Assembly: GCA_022712835.1 (NCBI GenBank)
Contig: JAFLJU010000389.1
Span: 14,814-78,813 of the forward strand
Source: Desulfobacteraceae bacterium
GTDB taxonomy: Bacteria; Desulfobacterota; Desulfobacteria; Desulfobacterales; Desulfobacteraceae
Direction of reading: 5' to 3'
Length of the DNA: 64,000 bases
The notes beneath the pieces were generated by a model. That model saw nothing but the letters and a program-made list of their open reading frames with translations. It did not search any database and was not told the DNA's origin. Shown one piece after another: positions 44,417 to 53,500 of the stretch (its first letter is position 1; the number at the start of each line of letters is the position of its first letter). The position numbers were made by a program, and so were the translations under genes.

Positions 44417-44925
44417 GTTACTACTCAAATACTAATCTAACATACATATATCTAGTAACCAATGGATTCATAATTGACATATCATCTAGATGAGTAGATA
44501 TCTTTCACTACTCTTCAGAATGTATGTATGATGTCATCAGATCTTCAATTAGATAACATATCAAATAATGCCTGATATGTTCTCCGATCTAGCGATTAGC
44601 TCAATTTTCAGATAAGTTTCAGACTTACTCAAATACCCATTTCTGAACGCCTATATTACTGCACGTAGGAAACACGAAATATAGCAAATATGGGGGGTCA
44701 CGTAGGGATATACAGGTAGAAATAGCACCTCTCCTATCCCTTATAAAACCACGGGTGACAGACCCTCTTTTTTAGCACTTTATTTTAGCTGATATCTAGC
44801 TAATCTAATCAGATATCAGCTACATTTACCATCTGATTCCATACTAAAAATATATACACTTTGAGTAGTAGCAAAAGATATCTGCTCATGCTGAAAGTGA
44901 GGTCATCTGAGATAGTTCACCTACC
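44417..44925. other. Noncoding region after the fibre gene
   Basis: About 500 bases without a credible gene. It holds, in plus orientation, a member of the UTR-hairpin family (44556-44599), a degenerate GGGATA element (44699-44716), a short Rho-independent terminator (44753-44773), and a degenerate CACTTTGAGTAGTAG block near 44860. The order suggests a small RNA transcribed rightwards. Confidence 0.5.
44556..44773 (+). ncRNA. Candidate small noncoding RNA with its own terminator
   Basis: Begins with the hairpin ACATATCA-loop-TGATATGT plus TCTCCGATCTAGCGATTAG, which elsewhere forms leaders of minus-strand mRNAs. It passes through the CACGTA-GGGATA-TACAGG element and ends at GGGTGACAGACCC followed by TCTTTTTTT. 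No ORF of note lies inside. The promoter is not identified. Confidence 0.4.
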
Positions 44926-44967
44926 GATACTCCATAACGTACCTCATATGGGTACGTTATGGAGTAT
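44926..44967 (-). terminator. Hairpin terminator of the RNAP beta' N-terminal gene
   Basis: Perfect 17-bp stem ATACTCCATAACGTACC with an 8-base loop. Nearly the same stem occurs at 30178-30212. Confidence 0.7.
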
Positions 44968-44997
44968 TTGATATATGATTCACTAGTACTTAAATGA

Positions 44998-46677
44998 TCA
45001 CTCCCTACTGATATTGAATAATACTAGTTCGATGATATCTGTATTAGCTTGTATTTTCAGTTTCATATCGATTCCTATCACATTATGTAACTTACCTAGA
45101 TATGCACTAATTTCATCATTACTATCATCACCCCATATTCCATTGACACTGATAGTATCACCATCCATATCTGCATTCAGTCCTGGTAACTTAGATGGGT
45201 GGAGTATAGTCGCTTCAAAATAAGGTACCCCTAATGTAGGATAATGGTAGAGCTCCATTGTCTTACCAGTATCAAATATCAATGTCACATGCTTAGCTGG
45301 ATCAGTCGTAATCACATGTACCTTACTAGGGTAAATTGACCCATCTACTAATACAGGATATCTTGTAATAAATACATGCTTACCCTTAGTGATATTTACT
45401 GCTGCAATATACATAGCTTCAGACCAAGTCAATGGGGATACATTAGCTATATCAAATACATCTCCAGATCGTTCTACTAGTACCTTCAGCTCATCTTTAT
45501 TCTTACCTAAGTATACCTTATCATCGATCTTATATGTAAGTATTAGCCAGTAATCTTTCTTATCTACCCCACGGATACTTACAGGAGATTCTCTAAAACC
45601 TACATACTTAAACTTATTGATGATCCTTACGATGTTGTTATTATCAGTGACCTTCTTTATCTCTCCATGAGATATATCTACATACTCTATATCAAACTTA
45701 GCATTAGTGACAGCTACTACCTCAGTATTACCTCTAGTGAATATCTCACCATATAACTTATCTCTAATGTAATTTACAAAGAATGGTTGGAAGTTCTTAA
45801 TCGTCTGTAGTAGTGGGATCATTGTTTCATCAGCTTTGATACTACCTGGATCATGAGGATCATTTACACTAGTGATCCCAACACTGATGACATTCCTAGT
45901 AGTCAAAGCTATCTTCCTAGCACCAAAGTGTCCTTGGAAGAATCCTTTCTTACCAGTGATAGCATTTAGATTATACGTATCTATCTCATGTACTTTCATC
46001 TGTAGCTGCCAGCGGATACCATCAAATAATGTATCTTTAGATGTCTCCTCATCTACTAGTCCAGCAGATAGATTGAGTATACTAAGGTATATCTTATTGA
46101 TATCATCTTGAGCTAATCTACCAGTACTCATATCTATATCTCGCATACCTGCTGGCATGACTATCATCTTAGTAGTGAATAAGTTATCTTTATACTTGAC
46201 TAGTAACTTATGCATATTAGATGCTCGTAATCCTTTAGGTTCTTTAGCATTTACTGTGAGAGGGAAATGCTTGATAAAGAAAGCATATCCAGTATCAGCT
46301 CCTTTATCAACACTATCAGCTATCTCAAACTTATTATTCTTATGATCATATATAGCGTGTCTAGATCCACGTAGGATATCAACGTAGATACGTTTCTTAT
46401 TCACTATGAAATTGAATACTACTTGGTGTATGATACTAGTATTAAAATATATATGACCCTCATTAGTATACCTTTCTGGATCAGTCACTCTACCAAATAT
46501 GGCTTCTGAGAATAGACCTTCTGGATGGAATTCAGTAGAATTTGGTTGGAAGATACTCGATGATGTTATAAGAGGGATGTTATGTTTAGCTACTTCATCA
46601 GCTACATCCATGATCTCAATATCGAATGGTTTCTTATCTAGTATTGCTTGTATATTATCAGGTACGATTTCATTCAT
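44998..46677 (-). CDS. RNA polymerase beta' subunit, N-terminal part with catalytic motif
   Basis: This 559-residue protein carries NADMDGDTISVNG near residues 500-506, the beta' metal-binding motif (cellular NADFDGDQM) whose three Asp bind the catalytic Mg. Upstream it has KKGFFQGHFGARKIALTTRNVISVG near 245, matching the cellular GKxGRFRxNLLGKRVDYSGRSVI segment, and GLFSEAIFGRVTDPERY near 55, like the beta' start (GLFCERIFGP). So it spans from the clamp to the active-site loop and stops shortly after. The trigger-loop part is encoded at 35042-36343, as in split phiKZ-type polymerases. It starts MNEIVPDNIQAIL after AAGAGGTATCTAC. Confidence 0.9.
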   Translation of the reverse strand: MNEIVPDNIQAILDKKPFDIEIMDVADEVAKHNIPLITSSSIFQPNSTEFHPEGLFSEAIFGRVTDPERYTNEGHIYFNTSIIHQVVFNFIVNKKRIYVDILRGSRHAIYDHKNNKFEIADSVDKGADTGYAFFIKHFPLTVNAKEPKGLRASNMHKLLVKYKDNLFTTKMIVMPAGMRDIDMSTGRLAQDDINKIYLSILNLSAGLVDEETSKDTLFDGIRWQLQMKVHEIDTYNLNAITGKKGFFQGHFGARKIALTTRNVISVGITSVNDPHDPGSIKADETMIPLLQTIKNFQPFFVNYIRDKLYGEIFTRGNTEVVAVTNAKFDIEYVDISHGEIKKVTDNNNIVRIINKFKYVGFRESPVSIRGVDKKDYWLILTYKIDDKVYLGKNKDELKVLVERSGDVFDIANVSPLTWSEAMYIAAVNITKGKHVFITRYPVLVDGSIYPSKVHVITTDPAKHVTLIFDTGKTMELYHYPTLGVPYFEATILHPSKLPGLNADMDGDTISVNGIWGDDSNDEISAYLGKLHNVIGIDMKLKIQANTDIIELVLFNISRE

Positions 46678-46776
46678 GTAGATACCTCTTATTTAGTATA
46701 GGTGGAATATATATAGTGGTCTCGTAATATTGTTTATACGAGTGTACATAAACGTAAATATAAGGAGTACGTGATC

Positions 46777-47538
46777 ATGTCAGATATCATAGACGAGATA
46801 AATGAGAGAGTCATGATGGATGAGTTTGTAAAGGTAAATAAGATCTACCTGGATATCCATTTTATTAAGTATCTAGGGTTGGGAAAGTTATTAGCTCATC
46901 CTAAGATGACATCAGATATCTATGATGATATCTATGCGTACCTGAGTACTGATGCATTCAAAGATCGTATCACAGATATACCTAGTGATGTATTTTCAAG
47001 TATACTCGATAAGTATCCTGATCTATCAGAAGCATACTCTACTGATAAAGATGATGCCCTATTAGTAATGAGTCCTACATTTCAGAATGTATTTGAACCT
47101 ATCATGAAGCATATCGTAGAAGCTAAACATGCTCATACTGTAATCGGTACTGATGACGATATACGTATCATGCTAGATATAGGTGATCTCCAGTTATCAG
47201 ATACTATGCTAGAGAGAGTAGCTATCGAGTATAGTGACTTATTTAAAGTACCAGTTATCATACTAAATGAATCACTCACTGACATCAGTGATACTGATAT
47301 ACTCAAGTATGATAGCTACTTTATTAATGCATTCCACATCTTCAATAATAGATACATCAAGTTACTAGATGATCGTAAGATGGTAGATAAATATCTATTC
47401 ACTAAACGAGTATTACCAACGACAGAGTTAGATGCGATATATGATAAAGATACAGATGGTATCTTCGAGTATATAGAACTCATTATGAAATTCGCTATCC
47501 ACTTCCAGTATATTGATAAAGTGAGTAAAGTGATATGA
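46777..47538 (+). CDS. Hypothetical protein preceding the giant tail protein
   Basis: The ATG at 46777 (MSDIIDEINERVMM, 253 residues) is preferred: GGAG lies 9 bases upstream, while the GTG at 46771 is too close. It is acidic and almost wholly helical, without a motif. It ends 13 bases before the 2827-residue tail gene. In many myophages the gene just before the tape measure encodes tail assembly chaperones, so this is one possibility, though no sequence evidence for it is visible. Confidence 0.55.
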   Translation: MSDIIDEINERVMMDEFVKVNKIYLDIHFIKYLGLGKLLAHPKMTSDIYDDIYAYLSTDAFKDRITDIPSDVFSSILDKYPDLSEAYSTDKDDALLVMSPTFQNVFEPIMKHIVEAKHAHTVIGTDDDIRIMLDIGDLQLSDTMLERVAIEYSDLFKVPVIILNESLTDISDTDILKYDSYFINAFHIFNNRYIKLLDDRKMVDKYLFTKRVLPTTELDAIYDKDTDGIFEYIELIMKFAIHFQYIDKVSKVI

Positions 47539-47551
47539 CGAGGTATAGATA

Positions 47552-50500
47552 ATGGCTAAGGCAAAAGATACTCTCACTGATGAGGGTCTTGATAATAATG
47601 AATTAGAATTAGATGACTTTGATACTGATCTAGATATGGATTTCGATTTCGATGCAGATCCATCAGATGAGGTAAAAGATGATAGACGACCAGTAGCTTC
47701 AGTCGATGTCAAATCAGTACTCAAAGATGGTCTATCTGTAGAAACTGGAGCGATGATCGGTGGACGTATCCGTGATGAATTTACTAGTATAGATTCAGGA
47801 TACAGTGCAATAGTAGATACTACTTCAGATATCACCAGGTATAAGGACGACCTACTAAAAGATATAGCTCCTACGATCAATAGAGTCAAGCGTGTATCTA
47901 AAATGTACCTCCCTAAGGTAGAGAAACTCTTACCTAAGAAGTTATATGAAAAGTTAGATAATATTCTTCACGTTGATGATGAAGAAAATAGAGCACAGTC
48001 AGAGGAGCAATTACGTACTGCTACTATCAATAGTCACTTATCTGATGTATTTGGTGCTCAGCAAGATATAGAAAATGATAGATACTTACGAGATAAGACT
48101 GATGCAATGATCGAGACTGGATTATCAGGATCACGTCATAAAGAATCAGTCACGGTACTATCTCAAGTACGAAATATCCTCAAATCTAATCAGCTATTCT
48201 TCCAAGGTGTATTTAAAAGTTACCTGATGAAGAGCTTAGAGCTCAAGTATAGACAACTCTTTATTAGTAAAGATATGCTTACTAATACTAAAGGGATACT
48301 GACTACCTTAATAAATAAGCTAGATTCGATTAAGCATAATACATCATTACCAGATATAGTAAAGACTAAGTACTCAGAAGAGTTTGCAGCATTAGCTCGT
48401 GAACGTATAATGGGTGCAGTGGGTCAAACAGTAGGTGATTTTACAGCTAACTTCAGACAGAATATGATGAAGAATATCAAAGAGAATATCTTTGAGAAAG
48501 CTACTACTCTAATAAATGAAGTAGGTGGTGGAGTTGCTGAAGCTGCTGAGATGTCAGAAGAGCAACGCCAGATGGAGGAAGAATTTGGTGAAGTATCTGA
48601 TAATACATCCACTGGTCTAGTCAAGAGTATATTTAAGAAGATACTAGTAGAAGGTGGATTTGTAGCAGCTAAAGCAGGCGTAGGTCAGCAACGATTTGAA
48701 GACTTTGATGCTATGACTAAGCATGCTATGGATATACTTCCATATAAGTTAAATCAGTTAGCTAAATCAGAGGGCTTATTGGGTAGTATAGCTGGGACGA
48801 TTATGCCCACGCACGATGAGGAACGGGGTGTGCTAGAAAACGTATATGCTACTAAAGGCGATACTCCGGTACCTTTTGATCTCATTACACGTAAAAGTAT
48901 AGTAGAGATCATTCCTGGATTCTTATCCAAGATACATCAACAAGCATCTATATCTACTAATATATTAAAGCAGCAACTGACAGCTAATTTACCTAAGAAA
49001 GCTATAGGACATGTATTATCTCAGGTGGATGAGGAAGAGTTAGTATTTGATAAGACGACTGAAGATTTCATATCAGCTTCTGAGTTCAAGCAGAAACGCA
49101 AGGATGAGTTATTCGGTGATAAGGATGAACGTACTGAAGATGTAGCTAATATAGTGAGTCAGATGTACGCATCATTTTCTCGTAAAGAGGGTGCCGATAC
49201 TGAGTTATTTGATGAAGCATTACCTGACATCATGAAATTCATCACTAACATTAGTAAACATATCCAAGTAGTTGAACCATATAAGATACTCGAATATCTA
49301 AATGGTGGTCAGCTAAGTACTACGGATGATACATATTTAGATTGGGTATTTACAGATCTAGATAGTGATGCTAGGATACGATTAGCTGGAATATTATCTA
49401 CTACATTCTTTAAAGATATAGATTCAGAAGATGTATCTGAATCTACAGTAGATAAAGATGCAGTGAGAGATTTTGATCAACTGATAGCTAGATTAGGTTC
49501 ATCTAAAGATAAATATGTTGAGAAACTAGGCGATATCAATACCTTCGGTTATAAGAGGTATATGAAAGATATCCTTGGTGATAAGACTGATGCTAACTTA
49601 GCTAAAGAGATTGGTGATTTAGAAACTAGCTATATTGAGAAACATGGTAAAGATAAGTTCAGAGAAGATGAAGTATTACAACGTGAGTATCGATCTAAAG
49701 TAAAAAAGATCAAGAGTGTATCTGGTGTTGATCATAAAGCTATCAGAGCGATACAATCGGATGTTGATATAGATAGTATCCGCACTGGATTAGTATCTGG
49801 AGCTGAACAATATACTAAAACGTATGATGCTCGTGAACAAGCTAGAGACGATCTCAGTGAGACAGGCGTAGGTAGTAGAGTATCGGATGCATTATCATCA
49901 TCATTGAGTACAGCAGTAAAACCAGCTAAGGAATTACTAGAACGAATCGCTCCTAGATTAATGAATCGTGATGGTGATCCAGAAGCTATCACACCAGATC
50001 AAGCATCTGATGTGACGGATACTACTGGTATACCTAATAGAGATGCTACTCAGGTATCTGGACCAGGTGTATATATTCAAGGATCTGAGAAAGAACTACA
50101 TATACCACTAGATCGACCTAAACGGTCTATCATAAGGTCATTGGATGATACGACGAGGAAAATAGATACTGTAAAGAACTGGGTAGGTAATAAGGTATCC
50201 GATATACAATCATCTACTAGTGTCGCTGATGTTAAGAAATATGCAGGTGATAAAGCTACTCAGGCTAAATCTAAGCTAGATGAACTAGGTGTCACATCGG
50301 TAGCTGATAATGTGACTAATGACGTATCTGATAAGGTCAATAGTCTAGTGTCAAGTATACTCACAACAGTAGGTGATAAACTAGATGATAAAGCTAGAAC
50401 TGATAAAGATGATCTCACTGAGATAGATACATTAGGTAGAATCTCAAGTACATTAGCATCATCATTGGGTACAGCTAAGGAGTATGCAGGTGATAAAGTC

Positions 50501-53500
50501 TCTCAGGCTAAAGCTAAACTAGATGCACTAGGTGTCACATCAGATACTGATGATCAGATAGATACATTAGGTAGCGTTTCAGGTACATTAGCATCATCAT
50601 TGGGTACAGCTAAGGAGTATGCAGGTGAGAAAGCTACTCAGGCTAAATCTAAACTAGATACACTAGGCGTCACGACAGATACCGATGAAACATCTGGTAA
50701 GGTACCTAGTGAGACAGATACATTAGGTGTGTTATCATCTTTATTAAACCCAGCTAAGAAATATGCAGGTGAGAAAGTCTCTCAGGTTAAATCTAAACTA
50801 GATGCACTAGGTGTCATATCAGATGAAGCTGGTAAAGATGATCTCAGTGAGACAGATACATTAGGTAGCGTTTCAGGTACATTAGCATCATCATTGAGTA
50901 CAGTTAAGAAATATGCAGGTAAGAAAGTCTCTCAGGCTAAATCTAAGCTAGATGCACTAGATATCACATCAGATAAAGACGATAAGGTACCTAGTAATGT
51001 ATCTACTAAAGTATCTGATAAAGTCAATAAGCTAGTGTCAAGTATACTCACAACCGTAGGTGATAAAGATGAACAAGTTATCCCAGATGCAGTTGATAAA
51101 GATGACATCGGTGAGACAAATGTAGTCGGTAGAGTCTCAAGTGCATTAGCATCATCACTGGGTACAGTTAAGAAATATGCAGGTAAGAAAGTCACTCAGG
51201 CTAAATCTAAGCTAGATGATCTAGATATCGCATCAGATACCGATGATAAGGTACCTCATGTGATGGACGTTACCGATATACCTAATAGAGATTCTACTAA
51301 GGTACATAGTAAGGTCAATAAGCTACTATCAACTATACTCACACCCGTAGCTGATAAATCAGATGATACTGATAATGTACCTAGTGAGACAGATGTATTA
51401 GGTAGAGTATCCGGTGCATTAGCATCTTCATTGGGTACAGCTAAGGAATATGCAGGTGAGAAAGTCTCTCAGGCTAAATCTAAGCTAGATGCACTAGACA
51501 TCACATCAGATAAAGACGATAAGGTACCTAGTAATGTATCTACTAAAGTATCTGATAAAGTCACTAATCTAATGTCAACTATACTCACAACAGTAGGTGA
51601 TAAACTAGATGATACTGACGATCTCAGTGAGATAGATGTAGTCGATAGAGTCTCAGGTACATTCGCATCTGGATTGAGTACAGCTAAGAAATATGCAGGT
51701 AAGAAAGTCACTCAGGCTAAATCTAAACTAGATGCACTAGATATCATATCAGATGAAGTATCTCATGTGATGGACGTTACCGATATACCTAATCAAGATG
51801 CTACTAAGGTATCATCTAAAGTCACTAATCTAATGTCAACTATACTCACAACAGTAGGTGATAAACTAGATGATACGGGTGAAACTACTACCCCAGATAC
51901 CGATGATCAGATAGATGTAGTCGATAGAGTCTCAGGTACATTAGCATCTTTATTAACCCCAGCTAAGGAATATGCAGGTGAGAAAGTCTCTCAGGCTAAA
52001 TCTAAGCTAGATGCACTAGGCGCCACGACAGATACTGATGAAACATCTAGTAAGGTACCTAATGAGACAGATGCATTAGGTAGAGTCTCAAGTATATTAT
52101 CATCTAGATTGAGTACAGCTAAGAAATATGCAGGTGATAAAGCTACTCAAGCTAAATCTAAGCTAGATGCACTAGGTGTCACATCGGTCGCTGATAATGT
52201 GACTAATGACGTATCTGATAAAGTCAATAACCTAGTGTCAACTATACTTACAACCGTAGGTGATAAACCAGATGATACTGGTGAAAATGCTACCCCAGAT
52301 ACACAACCTGCTCATCGGACTAATATAACATCAGGTACATCTCAGAGTGACAGTTCTAATGTAGATGAGATTACTCAGTTACTCTCTAGTATAGATAGTA
52401 CTACTACTGAATCTGCTAGTGACGCATCTCAATGGTTTCAATCTAAGACTAACATAGATATGCAAATCATTGAGCTACTCATGCATGGTAATGCTAAGGG
52501 TGATCCTGAAGCTGAAAAGAAAGCATCCATACTCAGTAGAGCTATGAAGTTACCTAAGATAATGACTAGAGGTGCTATCAAAGGTACTGTCGGTTATTAT
52601 AAAGCAGCATTTAACTTACAGAAGAAGATGTTTACTGGTGCTAAAAATATGGTAACTGGTGGCGTTAGTTCTCTTTTGAAAAATAATAAGTTAGGGCGTG
52701 GTATATCTGATGCATTTGGTGCTGGTAAGACTATTGCTGGTAAGGTAGGAAGTGCATATGATAAAGTACTTGGAATATATACTAACGTCGGTAAGTATGG
52801 ATTAGATACTGTAAAGGATGTATTTAGAAATAAGTTCATCGATGTATATCTTAAAGACAAAGTAGATTTAGGTAATCCTGTACTAAAAGGAGCTGATATT
52901 AAAGCTGGTAGATATCAGCATGTAGATGGTACTAAGATAAATGATAGTTTCGCTATCAAAGCTCCAGTACTAGATATGTCTACTAAAACAGTAGTTATCA
53001 CGCAGCAAGATCTAGATATAGGCTTAGTAGATAATAACAATAAACCACTCGAATTGACAGTACTTAGTAGAGGGATTAGAGGTATACTTGGTGGTACTAA
53101 ATCAGTTATCACTGGTGCATTCAAATCGATCATTGATACTGGTAAACAACTTATACGTAATAAGTTTGTAGATGTGTATCTTAAAGACAAAGTAGATATA
53201 GGTAATCCACTACTTAAAGCTCAAGGTATCAAAGATGGAGAGTATATCTATGCTGATGGTAAAGTAGTGAAAGATAGTTACTCTATCACTGAACCTGTGT
53301 ATGACAATTCTAACAATGCACTAGTCACGCAGCAAGATCTAGATACAGGCTTAGTAGATTATGCAAATAGACCTCTCACTAAAGATTCATTACTGACTAG
53401 AGGTATTAAAGGATATGCTAATATAGTTAAGGGCATATTTGGTGCAGGTAAAGCTGTCGTAGATGCTGGTGTCAATGTCGTATCTGGTTTATTTAAAGGT

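Noticed and set aside
47428..47889. 153-codon minus-strand ORF
   Set aside because: Antisense across the junction of two well-supported plus-strand genes.
50220..52200. CRISPR array or tandem DNA satellite
   Set aside because: The repeats are in frame within an open 2827-codon gene, vary mostly at synonymous sites and have spacers that are themselves repeated.
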